The notes beneath the pieces are model-generated. The model did not search any database. It saw only the letters and a program-made list of their open reading frames with translations, and had not been told where the DNA came from. From the NCBI GenBank assembly GCA_965203255.1, contig OZ241882.1, forward strand, positions 5,456,001 through 5,520,000: a DNA stretch of 64,000 bases, written 5' to 3'. The stretch comes from JAPOUP01 sp965203255 (GTDB taxonomy: Bacteria > Pseudomonadota > Alphaproteobacteria > Rhodobacterales > Rhodobacteraceae). Below are positions 1 through 9,866 of the stretch, one piece after another (position 1 is the first letter of the stretch; every line of letters starts with the position of its first letter). A program made the translations under genes and the position numbers.

Positions 1-414
1 GACCAATGCATTGAGGGTGTTGTATTCTCCCTGGACGGCACCAAAGTCCGATTCGAATGCCCAAAGAGCCAGAAGGATGCCTCGGCTTACACCATAGGTC
101 TTCCAGATCCCGTCAAACAATCTATCGAGCTCGCGTGACTTTGTCACTCCTGCATTGAGGCGATAGTCACTCATCAGCCGGCCAGAGAACTCGACGAACG
201 GAAGCTGGAAAATTCCCTGCCTACGGTCTGCCTTGATCACCTCGGGATCGTGGCGAACCGACGCAAAGAAGCTGTGGGCATCAGCGGGATCATTTCCTTT
301 TTGGATCGCTTCGCTGCGCAGTTCATTGACGAATTCATGGAAGCTGCCGCCGCAGTGGGCGATCGCCTCACCGCCGAAGAGGCCTGCAGCCATGATGGGA
401 AAAAGCAATCGCAT
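1..414 (-). CDS. Lytic murein transglycosylase, MltB/SLT_2 type (5' part, runs off window)
   Basis: The minus-strand frame from ATG at 414 stays open to base 1, giving 138 codons without a stop. The first ~20 residues look like a signal peptide (Met-Arg, a hydrophobic core, then Ala-Ile-Ala), so the protein should act in the periplasm. The following region reads FHEFVNELRSEAI, then DRRQGIFQLPF and ALWAFESDFG, which is the MltB-family pattern; the E-S-D-F-G stretch carries the likely catalytic Glu. Such enzymes cleave the MurNAc-GlcNAc bond in peptidoglycan and leave a 1,6-anhydro end. The C-terminal half lies outside the window. Family assignment is from motif reading only. Confidence 0.8.
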   Translation of the reverse strand, partial: MRLLFPIMAAGLFGGEAIAHCGGSFHEFVNELRSEAIQKGNDPADAHSFFASVRHDPEVIKADRRQGIFQLPFVEFSGRLMSDYRLNAGVTKSRELDRLFDGIWKTYGVSRGILLALWAFESDFGAVQGEYNTLNALV

Positions 415-960
415 TCCGTTCTCGCGCCAGATGACTTCACGAATGCCGTTCTCAGTAATTCAGAGGGGCGGCTAAGGGAACACTTCGCGCGATAGCGGAC
501 AGGAAAAATCTGCTTTGCCATCTCTACGAATTTCAGGGCGAGGTGGCATTGCACCGACGGACTTATCCCTTTGGGCAAGATGCCACAGGACTTTGTGGCG
601 ACCCCCGCGAGGACGCAGCCCAGCATCCGGCGCCTTTCAACTGGACACTGTTAACTCGATGTCCCTTTCATATAAATGGGCGGACCAATCCACAGGAACC
701 GGCCGGGCTGGGTCGAACCGGTCCGGAATTCACGGCCAGGGCCACGCGCATCACCGGATCCATGCCGCCGGAACGTCAGTCCACGATGGAATCACGGAAT
801 ATCCGGGACGGATATCCGTTCCCTTCGCTGCCTCGGACATGATCTGGCCATGCACGGCCACGCCAGCGTCGAGTCAACAGTGTTACATTGAAAGGTCCGG
901 GGCGGTGGTCGCGCCGGATGCTGGGCTCTCTGGTATCGAACGCGATGCCTGCGCTCCGGA
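415..960. other. Non-coding stretch between transglycosylase and RTX gene
   Basis: No convincing gene is visible. The stretch contains the 5' flank of the transglycosylase gene and the MITE-like inverted-repeat element at 632-896. Open frames here overlap in several registers and resemble no family I know. Confidence 0.5.
632..896. mobile_element. MITE-like element, about 265 bp, with imperfect terminal inverted repeats
   Basis: The ends at 632-658 and 869-896 are imperfect inverted repeats of about 27 bp with roughly five mismatches. Both carry the core CCTTTCAA followed by ACACTGTT. A single related end occurs at 17420-17442 in reverse orientation. Nothing in between looks like a gene, so it fits a non-autonomous element. 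I see no clear target-site duplication. Confidence 0.4.
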
Positions 961-1944
961 TCAGGCAATGAAATCGAAATCGTCCTCGGTCAGGAGCGAG
1001 GCCTGCACATCCTCGAGCGTGATCACCGCATTGCCGTAGCGGATCACCGTGTCCCCTCCCTCCTCGGTGATGGCGAGATCCTCGAAGGCCTTCCCGCGGA
1101 TGGCGACCGTGTCCAGCCCGTCCTCGAAATCGGTGATCACGTTGACGCTAGGGTCATCCGCCTGGATGAAGTGGAAGCGGTCCTTTCCCCCGCCTCCCGT
1201 AAGCGTGTTGGTACCGCCCCAGACCTCAAGCGTGTCGTCGCCCTTTCCGCCATGGAGCGTGTCGTCGCCGCCACCGCCGTAAAGCGTGTCGTCGCCCTTT
1301 CCGCCGCGGAGCGTGTCGTCGCCGCGTCCGCCATGCAGGAAGTCATCGCCGTCATCGCCGAATATCCTGTCGTTGCCGGCCCTGCCCCTCAGGACGTCGT
1401 TGCCTTCACCGCCTTCAAGGATGTCATCGCCCCAGGCGCCGTTGAGCCGGTTGTCCCGTTCGTCGCCGGTGACATGCAGGCGCAGGTTGGACGCCTTGAG
1501 CTCGGCCAGCGACATGTTGCCGATGCGGACGGTGCCGCCGCCGTCGCCGGCCGGGCCGGGGCGCTCCTCGTTATCATAGAGACGATAGACGCCGTTCCCG
1601 CCGCCATCCCCGTACACGATGACGGCATCGCCGTCACGCTCATCGAAGCGCACTGTCGGGTCGGCGCCGTTGGCCGCCCTGAAATGGATCAGGTCCCCGG
1701 GCTCCCGCTCGTTGAGCTGAAGGATGTTGATGTAGTCGAAGCCATCGCCGGGCCTGAAGGTATAGATATCGTAGGCCAGATGACCGTCGATGCCTTTCGC
1801 GCCCTCCAGGAAGTCGTTGCCCCGGCCGCCAACCAGTTCGTCGGAGCCGTCCCGGCCCCAGAGAAGGTCATGGCCGTCCCGGCCGTGGATGATGCCATCG
1901 CCGGATGTGCCGACAATGCTGTCACGGCCATCCGTGCCTGTCAT
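961..1944 (-). CDS. RTX (hemolysin-type calcium-binding repeat) protein
   Basis: This 327-residue protein begins M-T-G-T-D-G-R-D and consists largely of glycine/aspartate-rich nonapeptides of the GGxGxDxLx type. There are short groups near the N-terminus and a long block of about ten repeats in the middle, such as GGRGDDTLRGGKGDDTLYGG. RTX repeats form a calcium-binding parallel beta roll, and such proteins are usually exported by type I secretion with an uncleaved C-terminal signal. The C-terminal ~70 residues (ITDFEDGLDTVAIRG onward) match the usual tail of these proteins. No enzymatic domain is visible and no type I exporter is in the window. The start lies only about 40 bp from the IS30 left end at ~1983, so the promoter may have been displaced. 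Confidence 0.8.
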   Translation of the reverse strand: MTGTDGRDSIVGTSGDGIIHGRDGHDLLWGRDGSDELVGGRGNDFLEGAKGIDGHLAYDIYTFRPGDGFDYINILQLNEREPGDLIHFRAANGADPTVRFDERDGDAVIVYGDGGGNGVYRLYDNEERPGPAGDGGGTVRIGNMSLAELKASNLRLHVTGDERDNRLNGAWGDDILEGGEGNDVLRGRAGNDRIFGDDGDDFLHGGRGDDTLRGGKGDDTLYGGGGDDTLHGGKGDDTLEVWGGTNTLTGGGGKDRFHFIQADDPSVNVITDFEDGLDTVAIRGKAFEDLAITEEGGDTVIRYGNAVITLEDVQASLLTEDDFDFIA

Positions 1945-1982
1945 GGGGTTGAGTTCCGGCGTGTTCCAACGCTTTTCGTAGG

Positions 1983-2475
1983 CCCCATTCCACCCTGAAG
2001 TGCAACACCAGTGGCGGTGGTGACCGGTTTTCCTGCCGCATGATGTTGCGTATCGGCCAGGAAGCGGCGACAGTCCCTTTGCTGAAGAGAGGGAGACTGC
2101 CATGCCCGAGGGCCATCGCCACCTGACCCATGAAGAGAGATGCCGGATCGGCGCGCTGAAGGAAAGCGGGCTGTCCGACGGGGCCATCGCGGCCCGTCTG
2201 GGCCGTGACCGTTCGTCGGTCTGGCGGGAGCTGCGCCGGAACGCCGGCGACGGGGGGTACAGCCCCGGGGAGGCGCAGGGGAGGGCGGAGGCCCGCCGCG
2301 GCGCGGCTTCCTCGAACCTGAGGAAGATGACGCCCGACCGCTGGGCGCATGTGGAGGGGCTTCCGGGGAGGGCTGGAGCCCGGAGCAGGTCGCGGGACGG
2401 CTGCGTCTGGAGGGTGGCTGGACGGTGGGCCGCCAGTGGACATCCGAACACGTCAGGGCCGACCGGAAGCATCCA
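1983..2475 (+). mobile_element. IS30-family element, 5' half (copy 1)
   Basis: The terminal repeat at ~1983-2008 matches the left end of the IS30 copy at 39460 and is inverted relative to the right end at ~14993-15018. Similarity to that copy stops near 2475, where other IS material begins. A matching 3' half lies at 14277-15018, so both halves may be one old copy opened by later insertions, with about 160 bp missing between them. Confidence 0.7.
2102..2475 (+). pseudogene. IS30 transposase, N-terminal fragment
   Basis: The reading frame starts MPEGHRHLTHEERCRIGALK and contains the N-terminal helix-turn-helix region (GAIAARLGRDRSSVWRELRR) of IS30 transposases. It is almost identical to the intact gene at 39579-40544 for about 80 codons. 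It then loses one base in the GLPEEGW region and shifts frame, and the match ends near 2475. The DDE catalytic domain is absent here; a decayed copy of it is at 14279-14725. Not functional. Confidence 0.8.
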
Positions 2476-2668
2476 TGTCTGGAATCAAGCCCGGATCCGG
2501 CTTTTCCGCGGTTTTTCCCGGGTTCCGTGTCCGGCTGTCCCGGACCTTTCCACAGCGCTTTCCACAGGCGGGGCCGTCCGGGCGCGCCGGAAACACCCGC
2601 CGGGGAGACCCCGGCCGGATGGCGGGTGATTCGCTTTCCGCGCCGGACGGACGCGGTCCGTCCGGGCG

Positions 2669-3596
2669 TCAGGCGGTGGCGGCCTCCGTCCGGTCCTCCC
2701 ACACGCGCCGGTCGCGGAGAAGGGCGCTGGCGGTCACGCCCGGCCCGCCCATGACGGCGACGGGGGCGACCCTGTGGGGCTTTCCCCTCCCCCTGAGGCG
2801 ATCGTACAGTTCCCTCATGTCCGGGGAGCACCTGCCGGACGGCAGCGCCGCCATGCAGGCGACGTCCCTCGGACGTCCCCTCCCGCCGCCGATGTGGCGC
2901 CCGCCCCTGATGGCGCCGCTGTCGCGGGCGAGGGGGGCCGCGCCGGGCAGGGAGGCGGCCTGCCGGTTGCCGATGGCGCCGGGCCCGGCCATCCATGCGA
3001 CCAGCGCCGCGGCGGTGACGGGGCCGATGCCGGGCACCGGGGCCAGGATGCGGTGGCTGTCGGCGAACTCCGGCGATCCGGCGACCGTCCCGCCAGTCCG
3101 CCGCTCCAGCGCCGCGATGGCGGCGCCGGTATCCTCAAGGACCCTGCCGACCTCCGTGCCGGGTGCGCCGGCGCCGACCTCCGGCACGACGGTCCACGAG
3201 CCTGTCCCGCAGCCCCGGCATGTCGCGGAGCCGGTCGATGGCTGCGGCGGCCGGCGCCGTGGCCCGCATGTCCGGGAACGCGGCCCCGAAGGCCGCCAGT
3301 ATCCTGGCGTCCACCCTGTCGGTCCTCCCAAGGGCCCCGGCGGCCTTCGGGAGGTCCCTCGCCTGCCGCGGGTTGATGACAGGGACGGAGAACCCCCTGG
3401 CGCGCAGGGACTGCGGAAGCGCCCGGCGCATGCGCCCCGTGGCCTCCATGACGGCCCGCGTGGCGCCGCCCTCCCTGAGGAGGCGGCCGACCTTTCGGAA
3501 GCCGACCGTGCCGTTGGTGGCCGTGAAGTCACGCCCGTTGACGTGGATGTCGGGTGTACGCCTGCCTGCGCCGGTTCCGGCGACCATTGCTGTCAT
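2669..3596 (-). pseudogene. IS110-family transposase, frameshifted
   Basis: Read on the minus strand from ATG at 3596, the first ~140 codons resemble the N-terminal DEDD/RuvC-like domain of IS110 enzymes (VINPRQARDLPKAAGALGRT followed by DRVDARILA). The second half, in another frame, carries the C-terminal Transposase_20-type domain (PVPGIGPVTAAALVAWM, then GRGRPRDVACMAAL). The frames switch near 3170, so at least one indel has occurred. IS110 enzymes recombine circular intermediates without ordinary terminal repeats. The next IS110 copy starts on the opposite strand at 3779. Confidence 0.75.
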
Positions 3597-4822
3597 GCTC
3601 TCCCGCTCCTGTCCCCGCGATGGTCCGGTTCCGGGAACCCAGGCATCCATCCAGATGCCATGAGAGGCGCCGGCGTCTGCCTTCGCCGGTGATTCGGTGC
3701 AGGGGAATGACGGTATGGCAACATGTTGTGGCGGGGGCCGCCGGACGGCAACCCCCTGCCCATTGAAAGGAGAGAAGGATGGATGGTTCCAGAACCCCCT
3801 TCGAGGGGAACGGTACCACGGTCCACGCGGCGCTGCAGGTGAGCGGCACGGGCTGGATCCTTGCGGTGGGCGATCCGTCCGACACGTCGAAGGCCGGCAT
3901 GCACAGGCTGGCGCCGCAGGATGTGGATGGCCTTCCGGGGAGGCTCGGAAGGGCGCGCCGGCGGGCCGCTGCGTCCGGCGGCGATGTCCGGGTGATGCTG
4001 GTGTACGGGGCCGGCCACCAGGGCTTCCGGTGGCCCGTCGGCTGGAGGGCGGGGACCCCGGGGTGGTGGTCCGCCATCCGGCGGGCCTTGAGGTGGTGCG
4101 CGGGAAGAGGAAGGTGAGGACGGACCGGACCGGCGCCCGCCGGATGGTCCGTGCGCCGCCGGCCTGGGACGGCGGCGACCGGGACGCGATGTCGCCGGTG
4201 CGGGTCACGGGCGTCGCGGAGGAGGACAGGAAGCGGCTGCCGCCACGGCGGGAGCGTCCGGTGAGGGAGCGCCGCCGCCTCCCGGACGCCGTCGACGGGC
4301 TTGCGGGGCTGCACGGGCTGTCCGGGGTGAACCCGGCGAGGCCGGGGTTCCGTGAGCGGTCCGCCGGGATGGAGACCGGCTACGGGGGACCGCTGCCGCC
4401 GGAGCCGCTGGCTGGGACCGGGGGCATCCCCGCCCGGCTGGAGCTGGCGCCCGCGGAACCCAGGGCTGTCGAGGCGGGGAAGGTGGAGATGCTGGATGCG
4501 GCCGGGAAGGCCCTGGACGGCCTTCACGCGGAGGCTGACGGGCATTCCACCGGAACCTGCGGGGGTGGGCATTGTCCGGTCCCGGAGCCCGACGGCCCGC
4601 GGCCCGTGGCCGCACCTGCCCCGGCGAACGCCCACCATGCGGCGGCGCCGGGCCGGCTGCGCGGGACCGGCCCGAACGAGGCGCTGATGCCGGGCGCGGG
4701 CTCTCCTGCAGGGAGCTGCGCAGCCGCCGCGGGCTGGCCAGCCTCGCGGGGCTGGCGCCGGTCCCGTTCGCGAGCGGTGGCGGCGGTCACGACCAGGGGC
4801 CCGGCAAGGCGGGCAACGCGAT

Positions 4823-4830
4823 GCTGCGAA
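4823..4830. repeat. Target-site duplication of IS66 copy A (left; partner 7358-7365)
   Basis: GCTGCGAA occurs directly before the left IS66 end and again directly after the right end at 7358-7365. Eight bases is the known duplication length for IS66, and the perfect match argues for a recent, undisturbed insertion into the IS110 transposase gene. Confidence 0.9.
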
Positions 4831-4929
4831 GTAAGCGACTAAAGCGCAACGTAGCGCATTCGCCTTGATCCGCGGCGCCGGAGTGCGGGAGGTTTCCCCG
4901 GTCGATTCAACGTGACCGGAGGACTGTCC

Positions 4930-5220
4930 ATGACGGTGAATGTGGATGCAATGGCAGACGGCGGCCAGGCCCGGAGGGTCCGGAGCGAGGCCGAGTGGGA
5001 GGAGCTGATGGCGGCGTTCGGGCGCTGGGACGGCTCGCAGGCCAGTTTCTGCGAGAGTCGCGGGGTTCCGGTGAAGACGTTCCAGAGCTGGCGCCGCAGG
5101 CGCGGCCTCACCGGCGGTGCGGCGTCCGGTGGCTTCGTCGAGGTGGTGGCGGCGGAGCCGGGCTGGGACGTGGAGCTGTCGCTCGGCGGCGGCGTCACGC
5201 TCCGCCTGAGGCGGTCCTGA
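4930..5220 (+). CDS. tnpA: IS66 accessory protein TnpA (copy A)
   Basis: A 96-residue protein beginning MTVNVDAMADGGQ, with the MAAFGRWDGSQASFCESRGV helix-turn-helix region typical of IS66 TnpA. The ATG at 4930 is preferred over an upstream GTG at 4912 because GGAGG lies about 8 bases before it. The stop overlaps the start of tnpB (TGATG), implying translational coupling. TnpA is needed for IS66 transposition with TnpB and TnpC, but its exact role is unclear. Confidence 0.85.
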   Translation: MTVNVDAMADGGQARRVRSEAEWEELMAAFGRWDGSQASFCESRGVPVKTFQSWRRRRGLTGGAASGGFVEVVAAEPGWDVELSLGGGVTLRLRRS

Positions 5221-5570
5221 TGTTGGGCGGATGGCCGCCGGGCGGCATCTGGCTGGCGGTCGAGCCGGCGGACATGCGCCGCAGCTTCGACGGGCTCTGC
5301 GGGCTGGTCACCAGCCATCCCGTGGGGAACCCCGCCGGCGGGCGCTGGTATGTGTTCGTGAACCGGCGGCGGACGATGGTGAAGATACTCGGCTTCGAGC
5401 ACGGGGGCTACTTCATCTGGGCCAAGCGGCTGGAGCGGGGCCTGTTCGCGTCGCCGGCCACGCCGGGGCGCAGGTCCGTGTCGCTGTCGCGGACCGGGCT
5501 TTCGGCGCTTCTGGACGGGATCGACATCACCGTCCGGCGCCGCCGCATGCGCTATCCGGCGGCGGCGTGA
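5220..5570 (+). CDS. tnpB: IS66 accessory protein TnpB (copy A)
   Basis: A 116-residue protein. It carries the strongly conserved IS66 TnpB pattern: AVEPADMRRSFDGLCGLV near residue 13, then YVFVNRRRTMVKILGFEHGG and FIWAKRLERG. The start overlaps the tnpA stop. Its last ~19 bases overlap the end of the convergent tnpC frame. No frameshift is visible. Confidence 0.9.
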   Translation: MLGGWPPGGIWLAVEPADMRRSFDGLCGLVTSHPVGNPAGGRWYVFVNRRRTMVKILGFEHGGYFIWAKRLERGLFASPATPGRRSVSLSRTGLSALLDGIDITVRRRRMRYPAAA

Positions 5571-7241
5571 AGCCGGCCCGCCGTGGCCCGCCCGACGTCG
5601 GAGGCCATCGGGCTGGCGGCGAACAGCGCCTTCCACCGCCTCGGCGTCAGCTCGCCGACCCGGTCGGCCGGATGGGTGTCGACGGGAGGCAGGACGTCGG
5701 TCAGCCAGACGCGGGGGTCGACGCCCTGCATCCGGCAGGTGGCGAGCAGCCCGTTGACGGTCCCCACGTTCTCCGCTCCGTCCAGCGTCCATGCGAAGAG
5801 CCAGTTGCGCTGGCCGAGCTTCACCGGACGCAGCGCGTTCTCCACGAGGTTCGTGTCCGGCGGCACGTCGGGGTCCCAGGGAACGTCCCCAGCGCCGCCC
5901 ACCGCTCCGTGGCGTAGGCGATCGCCCTGCGGACCGGATGCCGCGGGGTCAGCGCCGGATCCTCCAGCGTCCGGTCGCACCAGTCCCGGAACGCGGCGAC
6001 CGCCGCCCGCGACCGGGTCCGCCGCGCCGCCAGCCGCCCGGCCGGTGTCCGGTCCCTGATCTCCCTCTCGATCCTGTAGATCGCGCCGATCAGGTCCAGC
6101 GCCGCCCCGGCCATCTCCGGGTGGGTGTCCTTAAGCTCCTCGAAACCGCGTCTTGCATGGACCCAGCACGTCTGGTGGGTGACCGCGCCGCCGCGGGCCG
6201 CGACATAGGCCTCGTAGGCGCCGTAGCCGTCCGTCACCAGGGTTCCGCTGCAGGCGTCGGGGAACCTCACCGCGTTCCCGTGCTTCCTGGAGTCCGAAAA
6301 GGGGAACACGACCTCGCCGCGGTCGCCGAGCACCGGCCAGAGGTAGCCCTTCCTCATGCTCCCCGGCCTGCCCGGGTGCCGCCCGGCGCGGATCGGGGTC
6401 TCGTCCATCTGGATGACGGCGCTCCCGGCACCGAGCGCCACTGGGCCTCGTGGACCGGCTCCAGCAGCGCGATGGCGCGGTTGGCCCACTGGCTCAGGGA
6501 GCCCCGGTTGACGGTGATGCCGGCCTCGGCCAGCATCCGGTGCTGCCGGGAAGGCGGCAGGTGCCACATGAACTTGTCGATGAGCATCCCGGCGACGAAG
6601 GAGACGTCGGCGCAGCTGCTCTTGAAGACGCCCTCGCGGGCCGGGGCGGACACGGGCCGGTCGGTCCCCCTGACCTTGACGGTGAGGTAGCGGTAGCGGA
6701 TGACCACGTGCCGGAACTCCACGGCGGCGAGCCGGCAGTGGACGCGGTCGCCAACGACCTCGTAGCCGTCCTCCGGCAGCCCGTCGACCTCCGGCGGCGT
6801 CACGGTGATGTCGAGCACGGGAGCCTTGCCGCTGAAGCGCAGCCCGGCGTCGCCCACCGAATCGCCGCGCTCCTTCCGGCGTCCGGGCTTGCCGCCGCCG
6901 CGGCTGCCGTCGCTGTCCTGCCCGTCCTGCCCGGAGGGGGCGTCGGAGCCCTTCCCGTGCCTCTCCGAGCGCGGGCCGTACAGGTCGCGCTCCAGCCGGG
7001 CGACCTGGGCCGTCAGGGCGGCGACCTGCGCCAGGAGTCCGGCGATCCGCCCCTCCTGGGCCGCGACCGTGGCCGCCTGCAGCCCGGACAGTTCGACCAG
7101 CGACCGGAGCGGTTCCTCCGCCTCCGGCGGCAGGGCGCCGGTCCCCAGCCAGCGGGACAGCTCCCGCCCGAGCCCGCCGATCCCGCCGGCGTCCGGCGAA
7201 GCCGTCCGCCCGTCCGTCCCCGATCCCGCATGTGCCACCAT
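5552..7241 (-). pseudogene. tnpC: IS66 transposase TnpC, split over three frames (copy A)
   Basis: From ATG at 7241 the frame gives the N-terminal leucine-rich coiled region (AALTAQVARLERDLYGPRSE) and the zinc-binding/DDE-flanking region up to LLEPVHEAQWRS near 6430. The DDE core (VIQMDETPIRAG, then VTDGYGAYEAY and CWVHARRGFEEL) continues in a second frame. The C-terminal block (DTNLVENALRPVKLGQRNW) lies in a third, from about 5890. Each switch can be explained by one missing base. The identical switches exist in copy B, so they predate duplication unless they are recoding sites. Orientation is opposite to tnpA/tnpB. Confidence 0.8.
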
Positions 7242-7571
7242 GGTGGCCCCCGAAGTGATTCGTCCAGATGGCCACTCACTACCGGGCGATGCCCTATACT
7301 GTCAAACAGGAAAGGGATGGATGGGACCAGACCGGACGCCGTACTTTAACCGCTTACGCTGCGAAAGCATCCGGTGCAGATGGCGTGGCGCTGGACGGGG
7401 TACCAGCCGGAAAGCGCGCCCGCCGCGTGGTTCAGGGACTGCGTGAGCGCCCGCGACGGACGTTCGCGCAGGCGGGGGATCGTGGCGCTGGCCCGCAGGC
7501 TGCCGGGCGCGCCGTTGCGGTTCGCCACCACCGGCCTGGCGCCGCAGGGCGCCGTCCTGTCGAAGGCCTGA

Positions 7572-7720
7572 GCGCGGAAGGGCAACCGAAAACCGAACAC
7601 CCGGGCGGCCCGACGGGGCCTTCCGGGGAAACCGGGCAGGGCGTGTGACCGACCGGGTCCATGGTTCGCCGCAGGACGCCAGCAGTTCCCGCTAGCGGAT
7701 TTTCTGGCTGGCTTACAGCC
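7572..7720. other. Short unassigned spacer between IS110 end and IS66 copy B
   Basis: About 150 bp downstream of the split IS110 transposase stop, up to the target duplication of IS66 copy B. It probably contains the right flank of the IS110 element, but no gene or repeat is recognisable. Confidence 0.4.
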
Positions 7721-7728
7721 GTTTCTGA
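7721..7728. repeat. Target-site duplication of IS66 copy B (left; partner 10256-10263)
   Basis: GTTTCTGA directly precedes the element and is repeated perfectly after its other end at 10256-10263. It differs from the duplication of copy A, so the two copies inserted independently instead of arising by a local inverted duplication. Confidence 0.9.
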
Positions 7729-7844
7729 GTAAGCGGTTAAAGTACGGCGTCCGGTCTGGTCCCATCCATCCCTTTCCTGTTTGACAGTATAGGGCATCGC
7801 CCGGTAGTGAGTGGCCATCTGGACGAATCACTTCGGGGGCCACC

Positions 7845-9534
7845 ATGGTGGCACATGCGGGATCGGGGACGGACGGGCGGACGGCTTCGCCGGACGCCGG
7901 CGGGATCGGCGGGCTCGGGCGGGAGCTGTCCCGCTGGCTGGGGACCGGCGCCCTGCCGCCGGAGGCGGAGGAACCGCTCCGGTCGCTGGTCGAACTGTCC
8001 GGGCTGCAGGCGGCCACGGTCGCGGCCCAGGAGGGGCGGATCGCCGGACTCCTGGCGCAGGTCGCCGCCCTGACGGCCCAGGTCGCCCGGCTGGAGCGCG
8101 ACCTGTACGGCCCGCGCTCGGAGAGGCACGGGAAGGGCTCCGACGCCCCCTCCGGGCAGGACGGGCAGGACAGCGACGGCAGCCGCGGCGGCGGCAAGCC
8201 CGGACGCCGGAAGGAGCGCGGCGATTCGGTGGGCGACGCCGGGCTGCGCTTCAGCGGCAAGGCTCCCGTGCTCGACATCACCGTGACGCCGCCGGAGGTC
8301 GACGGGCTGCCGGAGGACGGCTACGAGGTCGTTGGCGACCGCGTCCACTGCCGGCTCGCCGCCGTGGAGTTCCGGCACGTGGTCATCCGCTACCGCTACC
8401 TCACCGTCAAGGTCAGGGGGACCGACCGGCCCGTGTCCGCCCCGGCCCGCGAGGGCGTCTTCAAGAGCAGCTGCGCCGACGTCTCCTTCGTCGCCGGGAT
8501 GCTCATCGACAAGTTCATGTGGCACCTGCCGCCTTCCCGGCAGCACCGGATGCTGGCCGAGGCCGGCATCACCGTCAACCGGGGCTCCCTGAGCCAGTGG
8601 GCCAACCGCGCCATCTCGCTGCTGGAGCCGGTCCACGAGGCCCAGTGGCGCTCGGTGCCGGGAGCGCCGTCATCCAGATGGACGAGACCCCGATCCGCGC
8701 CGGGCGGCACCCGGGCAGGCCGGGGAGCATGAGGAAGGGCTACCTCTGGCCGGTGCTCGGCGACCGCGGCGAGGTCGTGTTCCCCTTTTCGGACTCCAGG
8801 AAGCACGGGAACGCGGTGAGGTTCCCCGACGCCTGCAGCGGAACCCTGGTGACGGACGGCTACGGCGCCTACGAGGCCTATGTCGCGGCCCGCGGCGGCG
8901 CGGTCACCCACCAGACGTGCTGGGTCCATGCAAGACGCGGTTTCGAGGAGCTTAAGGACACCCACCCGGAGATGGCCGGGGCGGCGCTGGACCTGATCGG
9001 CGCGATCTACAGGATCGAGAGGGAGATCAGGGACCGGACACCGGCCGGGCGGCTGGCGGCGCGGCGGACCCGGTCGCGGGCGGCGGTCGCCGCGTTCCGG
9101 GACTGGTGCGACCGGACGCTGGAGGATCCGGCGCTGACCCCGCGGCATCCGGTCCGCAGGGCGATCGCCTACGCCACGGAGCGGTGGGCGGCGCTGGGGA
9201 CGTTCCCTGGGACCCCGACGTGCCGCCGGACACGAACCTCGTGGAGAACGCGCTGCGTCCGGTGAAGCTCGGCCAGCGCAACTGGCTCTTCGCATGGACG
9301 CTGGACGGAGCGGAGAACGTGGGGACCGTCAACGGGCTGCTCGCCACCTGCCGGATGCAGGGCGTCGACCCCCGCGTCTGGCTGACCGACGTCCTGCCTC
9401 CCGTCGACACCCATCCGGCCGACCGGGTCGGCGAGCTGACGCCGAGGCGGTGGAAGGCGCTGTTCGCCGCCAGCCCGATGGCCTCCGACGTCGGGCGGGC
9501 CACGGCGGGCCGGCTTCACGCCGCCGCCGGATAG
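7845..9534 (+). pseudogene. tnpC: IS66 transposase TnpC, split over three frames (copy B)
   Basis: Mirror copy of the transposase at 5552-7241. The frame starts at ATG 7845, switches near 8660 just before VIQMDETPIRAG, and switches again near 9196 before DTNLVENALRPVK. The same two one-base disruptions are present as in copy A. All domains of an IS66 transposase can be read if the frames are joined, so a single product of about 560 residues would result. Confidence 0.8.
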
Positions 9535-9866
9535 CGCATGCGGCGGCGCCGGACGGTGATGTCGATCCCGTCCAGAAGCGCCGAAAGCCCGGTCCGCGAC
9601 AGCGAAACGGACCTGCGCCCCGGCGTGGCCGGCGACGCGAACAGGCCCCGCTCCAGCCGCTTGGCCCAGATGAAGTAGCCCCCGTGCTCGAAGCCGAGTA
9701 TCTTCACCATCGTCCGCCGCCGGTTCACGAACACATACCAGCGCCCGCCGGCGGGGTTCCCCACGGGATGGCTGGTGACCAGCCCGCAGAGCCCGTCGAA
9801 GCTGCGGCGCATGTCCGCCGGCTCGACCGCCAGCCAGATGCCGCCCGGCGGCCATCCGCCCAACAT
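9516..9866 (-). CDS. tnpB: IS66 accessory protein TnpB (copy B)
   Basis: Identical or nearly identical 116-residue counterpart of the protein at 5220-5570, with the same AVEPADMRRSFDGL and VNRRRTMVKILGFEHGG motifs. It overlaps the tnpA stop by one base and converges on the tnpC 3' end. Confidence 0.9.
   Translation of the reverse strand: MLGGWPPGGIWLAVEPADMRRSFDGLCGLVTSHPVGNPAGGRWYVFVNRRRTMVKILGFEHGGYFIWAKRLERGLFASPATPGRRSVSLSRTGLSALLDGIDITVRRRRMRYPAAA

Larger units (their letters stand above)
4831..7357 (+). mobile_element. IS66-family element, copy A (2527 bp)
   Basis: The ends are GTAAGCG and its inverse CGCTTAC, with a perfect 8-bp duplication outside. The element carries tnpA and tnpB on the plus strand and the DDE transposase tnpC on the minus strand, facing them. 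That arrangement differs from the usual co-directional tnpA-tnpB-tnpC order. Copy B at 7729-10255 has exactly the same length in inverse orientation and nearly the same sequence; a base at x in copy A maps to 15086 minus x in copy B. Confidence 0.92.
3779..7571 (+). pseudogene. IS110-family transposase, frameshifted and split by IS66 copy A
   Basis: Starting at ATG 3779, the N-terminal domain runs through GWILAVGDPSDTSKAG and later, in a second frame, GLEVVRGKRKVRTDRTGARR, the usual IS110 lysine/arginine-rich KTD block. The frame changes near 4030. At 4830 the gene is interrupted by a complete IS66 element and resumes at 7358-7571 with the family's C-terminal end (VQMAWRWTGYQPESAPAAWF to GAVLSKA and stop). 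The 8 bases GCTGCGAA flank the IS66 insertion. A short 5' fragment of a close relative is at 40885-41240. Confidence 0.75.

Noticed and set aside
5821..7275. A single complete IS66 transposase frame of 484 codons
   Set aside because: Only its middle part matches the transposase; the N-terminal and C-terminal blocks lie in other frames, so the real gene is frameshifted.
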